This document shows, in pieces, positions 1-7,958 of a DNA stretch of 64,000 bases (positions are counted from its first letter, which is position 1; the number at the start of each line of letters is the position of its first letter). Source of the DNA: Campylobacter concisus ATCC 51562 (GTDB lineage Bacteria; Campylobacterota; Campylobacteria; Campylobacterales; Campylobacteraceae); contig NZ_ANNI01000008.1 of NCBI RefSeq assembly GCF_000466745.1, positions 61,731 through 125,730 of the forward strand, given 5' to 3'. The position numbers and the translations under genes are program-made. Below the pieces are notes generated by a model. That model ran no database searches, was not told where the DNA came from, and saw only the letters and a program-made list of their open reading frames with translations.

Positions 1-1
1 T

Positions 2-1264
2 TTTGAGAGTAAATTTTTACAGCTTGTTAAACGAAGTGATAATGACATGAGTGCTGTAATGCCGGTGGTTGCTGGAATAATAGATGAGATAAGAAAAGAT
101 GGCGATAGTGCACTTTTTGCGCAGATAAGTAAATTTGATAAATTTAATGTCACAAGTAAAAACGACATAATAATCGACGTAAAAGAGATGGAGGCTGCCT
201 ATAATTCACTAGATAATGCTTTGAGAGTAGCTTTAAATTTAGCTCACGATAGGATAAAAAGCTATCATGAGCGCACAAAACCAAGCGACTGGACATATAA
301 AGATGAACACGACATCTTGCTAGGCGCAAAATACACAGCGGTTGACCGCGCTGGCCTTTATATCCCAGGTGGCAAGGCGGCTTATCCTAGCTCGCTTCTT
401 ATGAACGCGATCCCAGCGATCGTAGCTGGAGTAAAAGAGATCGTAGTTTGCACCCCAGCGCCAAATGGCAAGGTAAATACCTTGCTTCTTGCGGCAATGC
501 ATCTTTGTGGCATAAAGACAGCCTTTAAAATAGGCGGCGCAAGCGCGATCGCAGCGATGGCATACGGAACCGAAACGGTGCCAAAGGTCGATGTCATCAC
601 AGGACCTGGCAATATCTACGTAGCGACTGCTAAAAAGCTAGTTTATGGCGACGTAAATATTGATATGATCGCTGGTCCAAGCGAGATAGGCGTCATCGCT
701 GATGATAGTGCCGATCCTCGCCACATAGCTATCGATATGCTCTCTCAAGCTGAGCACGACGAGATCGCAAGTGCCTTTTTGATAACGCCAGTGGAAGCTT
801 TCGCAAGGGCTGTGCAAAGACACATTGAAGATGAGCTAAAGACACTAAAACGTGAGCCAATCGCAAGTGCAAGCATAAGAAATAAAGCTGCAATAATAGT
901 GGCAAAAGATTTAAAAGAGTGTTTTACTCTCATGAATGAGCTTGCTGTTGAGCACCTAGAGATTGCTACAAACGATGCTTTAAGTTATATAGATGATGTG
1001 ACTCACGCGGGTGCTATATTTTTTGGACATTTTACACCTGAAGCGATGGGAGATTATATCGCTGGACCAAATCACACATTGCCAACTGGTGGAAGCGCGA
1101 GATTTTACTCGCCACTTGGAGTTGAAAATTTCATGAAGCGAAGTTCGATCATTTCAGTAAGTAAAAAAGGTATCATGCATCTTGGCAAATCGTGCATGCA
1201 GCTAGCTGAAGCTGAAGGACTAACCGCTCATAAAAAATCAGTTGCGGTGAGACTAGAAGAGTAA
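2..1264 (+). CDS. hisD: Histidinol dehydrogenase (5' end cut off by window edge)
   Basis: Oxidises L-histidinol to L-histidine in two NAD-dependent steps, the last reactions of histidine synthesis, in the cytoplasm. The family signature ITGPGNIYVATAKK, the metal/substrate region SQAEHDE and the catalytic region VEHLEI are all visible. The first in-frame ATG is at 47, but the frame is open and HisD-like (FESKFLQLVKRSDND) back to base 2, so the true start lies outside the window and about 15 or more N-terminal residues are missing or only partly seen. The visible part of about 420 codons matches the usual 430-residue family length. The flagellin gene follows after 84 bases with its own ribosome site. 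Confidence 0.95.
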   Translation, partial: FESKFLQLVKRSDNDMSAVMPVVAGIIDEIRKDGDSALFAQISKFDKFNVTSKNDIIIDVKEMEAAYNSLDNALRVALNLAHDRIKSYHERTKPSDWTYKDEHDILLGAKYTAVDRAGLYIPGGKAAYPSSLLMNAIPAIVAGVKEIVVCTPAPNGKVNTLLLAAMHLCGIKTAFKIGGASAIAAMAYGTETVPKVDVITGPGNIYVATAKKLVYGDVNIDMIAGPSEIGVIADDSADPRHIAIDMLSQAEHDEIASAFLITPVEAFARAVQRHIEDELKTLKREPIASASIRNKAAIIVAKDLKECFTLMNELAVEHLEIATNDALSYIDDVTHAGAIFFGHFTPEAMGDYIAGPNHTLPTGGSARFYSPLGVENFMKRSSIISVSKKGIMHLGKSCMQLAEAEGLTAHKKSVAVRLEE

Positions 1265-1348
1265 AGAAAAATGGATTTTATAGAGATTTTGCAACTTTTT
1301 ATAGAATTTATAGTAGAATCCATAGCGAATTATTAAAAAGGAGTTGTT

Positions 1349-2104
1349 ATGAAGTTAGGAACTTATACTACAAACCAGGCTTCAGGAAACTATTATTTAG
1401 ATCAGGCAAAAAATAGCGAGAAGAAAGCGCTAAATGCTATCTCTGCAAACAGCGAGATCAAAGCATCAGGTGCAAATTTGCAAATCGCAGAGAGTTTGCT
1501 TTCGCAAACAAATGTCTTGAACAAAGGTTTGGCAAATGCAAACGATATGATCGGTATGCTTCAAATCGCTGACTCAACGCTTTTAAATTTGAGTAAAAGT
1601 ACAGATAGAATAGGCGAGCTTTCAAGTAAGCTTACAAATCCTACTCTCTCAGCAAATGAACAAAAAGGCATAAAGAGCGAAATCAACGCACTAAGAAATG
1701 CTATGAATGATAGTGTAAAAGAGGCTAAATTTAATGGCAAAAATGTATTTGATGCTGAGCTTGGATTTTTTACAGGCGAGAGTACAAAAAATATAAATTT
1801 AGGCACAAACGCTCTTTTAAATGTAAAAGATGACGGCTCAAATACAGGCGAAATTTTAAAAAATATAAATTCACTTCGCTCAGAGATCGGATCAACACAA
1901 AATGCTGTATTTAGAGGTATAAATGCTCTAGCCGCAAGAAGTGTGGCGAATGCTAATAGTGTAGAGAACCTTGATAGTAGCGACATCGCAAAGAGCTTGG
2001 AAGAAAATTTACAAGCAAATTTAAAACTTCATGCTGCGAGCTTAGCTAAAGCTCATGATACTACGAGCTTGGCCGCAAAACTAGATAAACTTCTAGCTGA
2101 ATAA
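1349..2104 (+). CDS. flaC: FlaC-like short flagellin
   Basis: A 251-residue flagellin-like protein with the conserved flagellin N- and C-terminal coiled-coil regions (NANDMIGMLQIADSTL; NLQANLKLHAASLAKA) but almost no variable central domain. The length matches FlaC of Campylobacter (about 249 residues), which is secreted through the flagellar export apparatus and does not form the main filament; this role is transferred from the family. AAGGAG at 1338-1343 sits 5 bases before the ATG. A possible -10 (TAGAAT, 1314-1319) lies upstream; I could not find a clear sigma-28 CGATWT element. A strong terminator follows at once, so it is probably monocistronic. Confidence 0.85.
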   Translation: MKLGTYTTNQASGNYYLDQAKNSEKKALNAISANSEIKASGANLQIAESLLSQTNVLNKGLANANDMIGMLQIADSTLLNLSKSTDRIGELSSKLTNPTLSANEQKGIKSEINALRNAMNDSVKEAKFNGKNVFDAELGFFTGESTKNINLGTNALLNVKDDGSNTGEILKNINSLRSEIGSTQNAVFRGINALAARSVANANSVENLDSSDIAKSLEENLQANLKLHAASLAKAHDTTSLAAKLDKLLAE

Positions 2105-2107
2105 ATT

Positions 2108-2139
2108 TTTACCGGTCTTGCACCGGTAAATTCTTTTTT
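2108..2139 (+). terminator. Intrinsic terminator after flaC
   Basis: A perfect 9-bp stem (2108-2116 pairs with 2122-2130) with a 5-base loop is followed by TTCTTTTTT. It starts 3 bases after the flaC stop codon. Confidence 0.85.
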
Positions 2140-2202
2140 AGTTTCTAATAAATTTTTTATAATGATCCTATCTTATTTGGATGACATAAATTTATGGTTT
2201 AG

Positions 2203-2355
2203 ATTGTATATATAGGTACATTAAGGAATTTTGATGCTAGATTTTCTCGAGTTCAGGCAAACCCAAACCATTTTTATGATAACAAGCAAAAATATCACGG
2301 CTTGTATCTTTTAAAATTTTACAGCAACGCAAAAAATAAATTTTATGAGGTATAA
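2203..2355 (+). pseudogene. Possible gene remnant, 50 codons without a start
   Basis: The frame from 2203 to the TAA at 2353-2355 is open for 50 codons and gives a balanced, protein-like sequence (contains NFDARFSRVQANPNHFYD and LLKFYSNAKNKFYEV). It has no ATG, GTG or TTG start, and an in-frame TAG at 2200-2202 closes it on the left just after an ATG-GTT. This looks like the 3' end of a decayed gene, but an unusual start or chance cannot be excluded. I do not recognise a family. Confidence 0.25.
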
Positions 2356-2356
2356 A

Positions 2357-2382
2357 TTTGTAAGACCAAACGGTCTTACAAA
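2357..2382 (-). terminator. Intrinsic terminator after the hugZ-type gene
   Basis: A perfect 11-bp stem (2357-2367 pairs with 2372-2382) around a 4-base loop lies just beyond the stop of the minus-strand heme oxygenase. On the minus strand the stem ends in AAATTTATACC, a short T-containing tail. Confidence 0.7.
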
Positions 2383-2387
2383 AGTGA

Positions 2388-3122
2388 CTATTTTTTAGTG
2401 TGAGGGTTGTTTACTCTACCACTATCGACAACTTGGAGTCCTACTGTGTCATATGCTGCGCCAAAGCCTTTTACATATCTACCTTTTGTTGGGGTAAGTT
2501 TTACTATATAGAAGTCTTTCATCTCTTTAATAAATGCAAGTGCTGATTCATTTGCAAAGGCACTCTCAAATTTTGATATAAATTCATCTCTTGCACTGTC
2601 GCTCATAAACTCAGCTTTAGCTTCAAAGCTTACTCTTACACGAGCAAATAGACTTTTTGCGTCTTTTTCATCCTGAATAAAAAGGAGTGAAATTTTATCC
2701 GGGTTTTGTTTTATTGAGTGGTAGTGATCTGCTACTGATGATATGCAGATATAAAACTCATCGTTTTCTTTTATGAAAGGTGAATACGACGAAACCGCTT
2801 GTCCGTCAAGAACGCTTGAGATCACAACAGTCTTAAAGCTATTTATAAATTTCATCATTCCGCCTTGCACACTAGAGCTGTTTGTATCGCCCTTGATGCT
2901 CATATAAAGCTCGATGATCGACTCTCTAAAACCATCTCCGCCTGCTTTGCTTAAAAATGGTACAAATGTTTTTGCCTGATCACATGTTATTTCCATGCCA
3001 TCTTCGTTTATATCAGTCATTTTGACATTTGTAGGCTCAGCTACGCCGCTAAATTTCTTACAAAACTCGATCACTATATCCAAATGATCCTTATTCATGT
3101 GGTTTAATGCTCTTTGTTTCAA
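2388..3122 (-). CDS. chuZ: HugZ/ChuZ-type heme oxygenase
   Basis: A 244-residue protein of the HugZ family, which uses a split-barrel FMN-binding-like fold to open heme with oxygen and release iron. The N-terminal HMNKDH segment, the split-barrel core (about 85-210, with SSVLDGQAVSSYSPF) and the C-terminal GRYVKGFGAAYD segment plus a histidine near the end match the family. The start is TTG at 3122, supported by AAGGAG (plus-strand CTCCTT at 3130-3135) 7 bases upstream. It is divergent from the chuBCD-like genes across a promoter region with a Fur-box-like site, the arrangement of the C. jejuni chu locus. The gene name is by similarity and position. Confidence 0.88.
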   Translation of the reverse strand: MKQRALNHMNKDHLDIVIEFCKKFSGVAEPTNVKMTDINEDGMEITCDQAKTFVPFLSKAGGDGFRESIIELYMSIKGDTNSSSVQGGMMKFINSFKTVVISSVLDGQAVSSYSPFIKENDEFYICISSVADHYHSIKQNPDKISLLFIQDEKDAKSLFARVRVSFEAKAEFMSDSARDEFISKFESAFANESALAFIKEMKDFYIVKLTPTKGRYVKGFGAAYDTVGLQVVDSGRVNNPHTKK

Positions 3123-3186
3123 AACTGTTCTCCTTATAAAAATAAAATTAAAAATCGCAAAATCATACTAAAGAAAACTTAAAATT

Positions 3187-3205
3187 GATTAAAATTATCA
3201 TTAAT
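3187..3205. promoter_or_regulatory. Fur-box-like site between chuZ and chuB
   Basis: The 19-mer matches the classical Fur box (GATAATGATAATCATTATC) at 13 of 19 positions, including ATCATTA. It abuts the -35 region of a likely chuZ promoter (TATGAT on the minus strand, plus 3162-3167), and a TAATAT at 3202-3207 could serve as -10 for the rightward operon. Iron repression of both directions is inferred. Confidence 0.55.
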
Positions 3206-3355
3206 ATTTTTAAAGCGAGAATTAAGCTTATTTTTTTAAAATTACGAGTTAAAAATAATATTTTAGAAAATTTATATCTTTTATTTAAAATTATATTTTC
3301 TGCTTATTTTTATGCTTTTTTGTTGTCTTTAGCTATTTGTATTAAAAGGAAATTT

Positions 3356-4339
3356 ATGCAGGGTAGTACCAAGCTTGCCATTTTGCTTATTATGCTTATT
3401 TTTTTGCTCTCTTTTATCTCGCTTAGTATAGGCGGTTCTGACATAAGCATGAGTGAGATTTTAAATTTTATATTTAATAACAAAATAGACGAGATGAAAG
3501 AGACCATCTTGTTTGATATTAGACTACCAAGGCTTGTAATGGCTCTGCTTATAGGTATGCTTTTGGCTAGCTCGGGTGTTGTAACGCAAAGCGTCTTTTT
3601 AAATCCGCTTGCAGACCCATATATCATCGGCATAGCCGCATCTGCTACATTTGGAGCAGTAGTGGCATATCTTCTTGGCTTATCTGAAATTTATTATGGG
3701 ATCTTTGCTTTTTTGTCTTCGAGCTTGCTTACACTTGCTATTTTTGGAGTTTACAACCGTAGTCGCTCTATTGCTACACTTCTTATAATTGGTATCGCTT
3801 TTTCATCATTTCTAGGAGCATTTACGAGTTTTGCGACATATCTTATCGGTGAGGATAGCTTTAAGATAGTGGCATGGATGATGGGTTATTTAGGTTCTGC
3901 TTCATGGCAAAAGGTCGGCATTATCGCTGTTCCACTTATCTTTTGCATGATATATTTTTATCTAAAACGCTTTGAGTTAACGATACTTTTAAGCGGGGAA
4001 GACGAGGCAAAAAGCCTTGGTATAGATGTTGATGCACTTAAAAAGCGTCTGCTTGTCATAGCTTCGCTCACGGTTGCTTTTTCAGTCGCATTTACCGGTA
4101 TGATAGGCTTTGTTGGACTTATCATTCCACACTCTTTTAGAATGCTTTTAAATACTTCAAACAATGCCATTTTGTTACCACTTTCTACTCTTGGAGGAGG
4201 AGCGTTTTTACTAGCTTGTGACGTGGTGGGAAAGAGTGTTTTAAGTCCGGTTGAAGTGCCAGTTGGCGTTATTAGTGCATTTTTTGGAGCGCCATTTTTT
4301 CTATTTTTAGCACTTTATCTAAAAAGGAGTGTGCATTGA
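3356..4339 (+). CDS. chuB: Heme ABC transporter permease (FecCD family)
   Basis: Inner-membrane permease of a FecCD-type importer, here probably for heme. The 327-residue product has about nine hydrophobic segments and the family signatures RLPRLVMALLIGMLLASSG and TGMIGFVGLIIPHSFRML, the second contacting the ATPase. An in-frame TTG/ATT-rich extension reaches back to about 3185, but ATG 3356 is preferred: AAAAGGA sits 5 bases before it, and the extension is A/T-rich, lies in the promoter region and would make the protein too long. It overlaps the ATPase gene by 4 bases (TTGA). Heme as substrate is inferred from the neighbours; a siderophore remains possible. Confidence 0.85.
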   Translation: MQGSTKLAILLIMLIFLLSFISLSIGGSDISMSEILNFIFNNKIDEMKETILFDIRLPRLVMALLIGMLLASSGVVTQSVFLNPLADPYIIGIAASATFGAVVAYLLGLSEIYYGIFAFLSSSLLTLAIFGVYNRSRSIATLLIIGIAFSSFLGAFTSFATYLIGEDSFKIVAWMMGYLGSASWQKVGIIAVPLIFCMIYFYLKRFELTILLSGEDEAKSLGIDVDALKKRLLVIASLTVAFSVAFTGMIGFVGLIIPHSFRMLLNTSNNAILLPLSTLGGGAFLLACDVVGKSVLSPVEVPVGVISAFFGAPFFLFLALYLKRSVH

Positions 4340-5103
4340 GCGTAGAAGTGTCAAACTTAAGCTTTTCATATGCGCAAACAAGTGTGCTAAAAAATATAAG
4401 CTTTACTGCCAAAAGTGGAAAATTTATAGGTCTTTTGGGATCTAATGGATGTGGCAAATCAACACTTTTAAAATGTATCTTAAATTTGCTTTCTCCAAGC
4501 GCTGGAAGTGTCAAAATTTTAGAAAAAGATGTACAAAGCTACAACACAAAGGAGCTTGCAAGAACGACTAGTTTTGTACCTCAAAAAAGTGCACTTACGA
4601 TGCCATTAAGTGTTTTTGAGCTTGTTTTGATGGGTAGATATGCTCATCTAAAAAGCTCTTTTAGTGGTTATAGCTCTCACGATATTGCTCTAGTTGATGA
4701 GGCTTTGCAGACTTTTGGACTGGCTAAATTTAAAGACCGAGTGGCAAACTCACTAAGTGGTGGCGAATTTGCTAGAGCTTTGCTTGCTCGTGCAATAGTT
4801 AGCGAGCCTAAAGTTTTACTGCTTGATGAACCTACATCAGCCCTTGATCTAAGCCACGCTATAGAGGTATTAAAGCTTTGCTCGCATCTTACTCGTGAGC
4901 TAAATTTAGTCACCATAGCGGTGCTTCATGATCTAAATTTAGCCTCACTGATATGCGATGAAATTTTAATGCTAAAAGATGGTGTGATAGCTCATAAAGG
5001 GAGTGTTAGAGAGCTTTATAATCCAGAAATTTTAGATGAAATTTACGGCCTTAAGGCAGATATCATATATAAAAATGATATGCCATTTGTTTTACCAAAA
5101 TGA
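4336..5103 (+). CDS. chuC: Heme ABC transporter ATP-binding protein
   Basis: Cytoplasmic ATPase that powers the FecCD-type permease encoded just upstream. The 255-residue protein has Walker A GSNGCGKST (about 35-43), the ABC signature LSGGEFARALLARA (about 137-150), Walker B VLLLDEPTSALD (about 156-167) and the H-loop histidine in VLHDLNLA. The start is TTG 4336 overlapping the chuB stop; AAGGAG at 4324-4329 is well placed, and the product begins with the strand-forming VEVSNLSFSY usual for the family. Translational coupling with chuB is likely. Confidence 0.88.
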   Translation: MSVEVSNLSFSYAQTSVLKNISFTAKSGKFIGLLGSNGCGKSTLLKCILNLLSPSAGSVKILEKDVQSYNTKELARTTSFVPQKSALTMPLSVFELVLMGRYAHLKSSFSGYSSHDIALVDEALQTFGLAKFKDRVANSLSGGEFARALLARAIVSEPKVLLLDEPTSALDLSHAIEVLKLCSHLTRELNLVTIAVLHDLNLASLICDEILMLKDGVIAHKGSVRELYNPEILDEIYGLKADIIYKNDMPFVLPK

Positions 5104-5122
5104 TAATTTTAAAGGAGATTTC

Positions 5123-5932
5123 ATGAAAAAATTATTTTTAGTTTTTGCGTTTTTGCTCGGTTTTGGCGGTGTTAGCCTAAGTGCTAAAAATATCGTTGTG
5201 CTCGATCCTGCAGTGGTTGAGATGATGTATATGTTGGAGGCTGAAGATCAGATCGTAGCTATTTCTACTCTTGAGTTTGGCAAGATTTGGCCTGAGGATA
5301 AGACTGAAAAGCTAAAGAGCGTTGGCACTTATACAAAGCCAAATTTAGAGCGTATAGTCGAGCTAAAGCCTGATCTTGTAGTTACTAGCTTTCACTCTGA
5401 TGGTGTAAATGCCGACCTTGCTAAATTTGGTATAAATACACTTACAATGCAGGCAAATAGTGTAGATGATATTTGTAAAAATATAGAAAAAATGGGCGAT
5501 ATCACAGGCAAAAAAGAGCGTGCTGGCGAGCTTGCGGCTAAGATAAAGCAGGACTTTTTAAAATTTCAAAACTCAAATTTAAGCGGTAAGAAAATTTTAG
5601 GCGTTTATGCAGCTACCCCACTAGTTGCTTTTAACGATGCTAGCTTACCTGGGGATATGTTTACTAAATTTGGTATGAAAAACGTAGCAGGTGGGCTGGC
5701 TGGAGCGATGCCTATTGTCCAAAATGAGTTTATCCTAGCGCAAAATCCAGACTTCATAATAGTTGTAGGTATGAAAGATGGCAGTGATTTTTTATCGCAG
5801 AATCCAGTACTAAAAGCAACTAGTGCAGCCAAGAACTCTAAAATTTTAAACGTCCCATCAAATCTTGTCTTGCGCGGTACGCCTCGCATAAATGAGGCCG
5901 CAAATGAGCTATTTAACATGCTTAATAAGTGA
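5123..5932 (+). CDS. chuD: Periplasmic heme-binding protein of the ABC transporter
   Basis: Substrate-binding protein of the FecB/BtuF class, delivering its ligand in the periplasm to the ChuBC-like importer. From ATG 5123 (AAAGGAG ends 6 bases upstream) it has 269 residues with a clear signal peptide (MKKLFLVFAFLLGFGG, cleavage near SLSA-KN). The two-lobed fold is indicated by VGTYTKPNLERIVELKPDLVV and the second-lobe NEFILAQNPDFIIVVG. The open frame extends upstream to 5036, but that would bury the signal peptide and overlap chuC. It lies 19 bases after chuC and 6 before the radical SAM gene. Confidence 0.86.
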   Translation: MKKLFLVFAFLLGFGGVSLSAKNIVVLDPAVVEMMYMLEAEDQIVAISTLEFGKIWPEDKTEKLKSVGTYTKPNLERIVELKPDLVVTSFHSDGVNADLAKFGINTLTMQANSVDDICKNIEKMGDITGKKERAGELAAKIKQDFLKFQNSNLSGKKILGVYAATPLVAFNDASLPGDMFTKFGMKNVAGGLAGAMPIVQNEFILAQNPDFIIVVGMKDGSDFLSQNPVLKATSAAKNSKILNVPSNLVLRGTPRINEAANELFNMLNK

Positions 5933-5938
5933 GTATAA

Positions 5939-7156
5939 ATGTTTAACAAACGTATAAAAGGACATAGCGTAGCTCCTTCAAAAAGACCTGATATGGTGAG
6001 TGAAGATGAGCTATGGGAATTTTTAGAGAGTGCACCAGATGAAAATGAAGGAGTGATCTATATTCATGTGCCGTTTTGTGATAACATTTGCTCGTTTTGC
6101 TCGATGAATAGGACAAAGCTCGAAGATGAGCTTGATGAGTATACAAAATTTCTACTAAGCGAGATAGAAAAATACTCCGCCACGAACTACTTAAAAAGCA
6201 AGAAAATAGGTAGTGTATATTTTGGTGGCGGCACCCCAACGATATTAAAAGAGAGACACTTAGAGCAGGTGATAAACGCACTTAAGGGTAGTTTTAATAT
6301 CCTGCCCGAGTGTGAATTTAGCCTAGAAAGTACGCTTCATAACCTAAATATAAGCAAGCTTCGCCTTTTAAACAAGCTTGGCGTAAATCGATACAGTATC
6401 GGCGTGCAAACATTTAGTGAGGCTGGCAGAAAGCTGCTAAATCGCACACATAGTTCAGATGGAGCCGTAAAACATCTACGTGATCTGCGTGAGAAATTTA
6501 GTGGAATGCTTTGTGCTGATATTATATATAACTATCCTAATGAAAGCATCGATGAGGTAGTAAGAGATGCTAAGCTAGTGCGTGAGCTTGGCATTGATAG
6601 TGCGAGTTTTTATTCGCTTCAGTTTTTAGATGGCTCAGTGCTTAGCAAGACCATAAGCGAGGATTACTATGACGTGGAAGTGGATAAGAGCTTGCACCAC
6701 GCATTTTTAGACGAAATTTTAAGTCAAGGCGACTATGAAATTTTAGAGTATACAAAGGTGGCCAAAAAGGGTAGGGACCAATATAAATATATAAGACTAT
6801 CTCACGTGGGTGCTGATGTCTTGCCTCTTGGAAAAGGAGCTGGCGGCAGGCTAGGGGAGTTTGGCATCTATAATATGAGTCAAAAGATGAAAGTTATGGG
6901 TCGCATGACTGCTAGGCAGATGGAGTTTGATAGATTTGTAAATCTTTTTCAGTATCCACAAATAAGCCTTGAGCGTGTTTTTAAATTTGTGAGCCAGACG
7001 TGTGCTAATGAGCTTATGGATCTTTTTAAAAAATGTGAGGAAAGTGGATATCTAAAAATCGAAAACGACTCTTTAAATTTTACAAAAGATGGCGTATTTT
7101 GGGGAAATTCTATCGCAAATGCAGTGATGGAAATTTCTAAGAAGGAGTTTTTATGA
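5939..7156 (+). CDS. chuW: HemN-like radical SAM protein, ChuW/HutW type (anaerobic heme degradation?)
   Basis: A 405-residue radical SAM protein with the 4Fe-4S motif CxxxCxxC at Cys47, Cys51 and Cys54 (VPFCDNICSFC), the SAM-binding GGGTP motif near 98-102 and a HemW/HemN-like C-terminal domain. The extra fourth cysteine of true HemN (CxFCxC) is absent. The segment LSHVGADVLPLGKGAGGRLG resembles the ChuW/HutW branch; ChuW of E. coli O157 is known to open heme without oxygen to anaerobilin by SAM-dependent methylation. Its place 6 bases after the heme-binding protein and overlapping a flavodoxin gene supports that role. Coproporphyrinogen dehydrogenase is a less likely alternative. Function is inferred. 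Confidence 0.72.
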   Translation: MFNKRIKGHSVAPSKRPDMVSEDELWEFLESAPDENEGVIYIHVPFCDNICSFCSMNRTKLEDELDEYTKFLLSEIEKYSATNYLKSKKIGSVYFGGGTPTILKERHLEQVINALKGSFNILPECEFSLESTLHNLNISKLRLLNKLGVNRYSIGVQTFSEAGRKLLNRTHSSDGAVKHLRDLREKFSGMLCADIIYNYPNESIDEVVRDAKLVRELGIDSASFYSLQFLDGSVLSKTISEDYYDVEVDKSLHHAFLDEILSQGDYEILEYTKVAKKGRDQYKYIRLSHVGADVLPLGKGAGGRLGEFGIYNMSQKMKVMGRMTARQMEFDRFVNLFQYPQISLERVFKFVSQTCANELMDLFKKCEESGYLKIENDSLNFTKDGVFWGNSIANAVMEISKKEFL

Positions 7157-7671
7157 AAAGTATTGTGATATATACATCAAAAAGTGGAAATACAAAAAAG
7201 ATAGCAGAGGCTATTGCTGGTGAGCTTAGCTGTGAGGCGATAAATTTTGCCAATGCGGGCAAGATAAATTTGAGCGAGTTTGACTTTATCGCGCTTGGAT
7301 ACTATATAGATCAGGGCTCACCGGAGAAGGAATTTAAAAAATTTATCTCTCAAAGTGTAAAAAATAAAAAAGTAGGCTTTTTTATAACCCTTGGTGCTGA
7401 TGTGCCAAGTGCGCATGCCACGCAGGCGATAGATCAAGGTAAAGAGCTATTTGTGCAAAATGGCAATGAAATTTTGCGCACGTTTATATGTCAAGGTGCG
7501 ATTGCTCCTGAAGTAATAGAGCAACTAAAAAAACTTGGTAAAGCTATGCCTGATGATCCGAGATTTGCTCTAACGCCTGAGCGACTAGAGCGATGGGAGC
7601 GAGCCAAAACGCACCCAGATGAGGCTGATGTAGAGGCCGCAAAGAAAGCGTTTAGAGGAGTTAAAATTTAA
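7153..7671 (+). CDS. Flavodoxin-family protein of the heme operon
   Basis: A 172-residue FMN-binding protein of flavodoxin fold. The phosphate-binding loop TSKSGNT is at residues 8-14, and LGYYIDQGSP and ITLGADVPSAHA lie where the two isoalloxazine loops are expected. The C-terminal tail (HPDEADVEAAKKAF) is also found in flavodoxin-like proteins that serve reductases. The start overlaps the radical SAM gene by ATGA, which implies coupled translation. The likely role is electron donor to the radical SAM heme-opening enzyme; this is inferred from position only. Confidence 0.8.
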   Translation: MKSIVIYTSKSGNTKKIAEAIAGELSCEAINFANAGKINLSEFDFIALGYYIDQGSPEKEFKKFISQSVKNKKVGFFITLGADVPSAHATQAIDQGKELFVQNGNEILRTFICQGAIAPEVIEQLKKLGKAMPDDPRFALTPERLERWERAKTHPDEADVEAAKKAFRGVKI

Positions 7672-7918
7672 ACTCATTTTGTGTCTATTTTTACTTTAAA
7701 ATTTTAATGATCTTGCAAATTTTATTTTCATTAGTGAGTGTAATATGATTATGAGATGATAATCCATTCTCGCTAGTGAATAGGAAACTAAAATTTACTG
7801 CAACAATATGCTCTAAAAGTTAACTAGCTTTGTAGATTTTAGCTTTGTTGCTTTTGCAACTAAAATTTATGTGGGAGATATTTGCTTTAATGTGAGTATA
7901 AATTTTTGATTTTATGTT
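7672..7918. other. Non-coding stretch between flavodoxin gene and rpoD hairpin
   Basis: A/T-rich sequence between a rightward and a leftward gene. No open frame of plausible composition is visible. A weak hairpin, GTTGC-TTTT-GCAAC, lies near 7849-7862. I can assign nothing else. Confidence 0.4.
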
Positions 7919-7949
7919 CTAGCTCAAATTTGTGGGAAATTTGAGCTAG
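7919..7949. terminator. Perfect 13-bp hairpin after rpoD
   Basis: CTAGCTCAAATTT (7919-7931) pairs perfectly with 7937-7949 around the loop GTGGG. It lies 9 bases beyond the rpoD stop codon. No T-run follows on either strand, so termination is likely but not typical. Confidence 0.55.
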
Positions 7950-7958
7950 ATTAAGACT

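Noticed and set aside
1264..1348. Sigma-28 promoter before flaC
   Set aside because: No CGATWT -10 element was found; only sigma-70-like TAGAAT/TATAGT hexamers.
1561..1986. 141-codon minus-strand frame opposite flaC
   Set aside because: Shadow of the flagellin codons; Ser/Phe/Leu-rich and no upstream signals.
3185..3355. 57-codon N-terminal extension of the chuB-like permease
   Set aside because: A/T-rich, covers the Fur-like site and promoter; the ATG at 3356 has the ribosome site and gives the normal family length.
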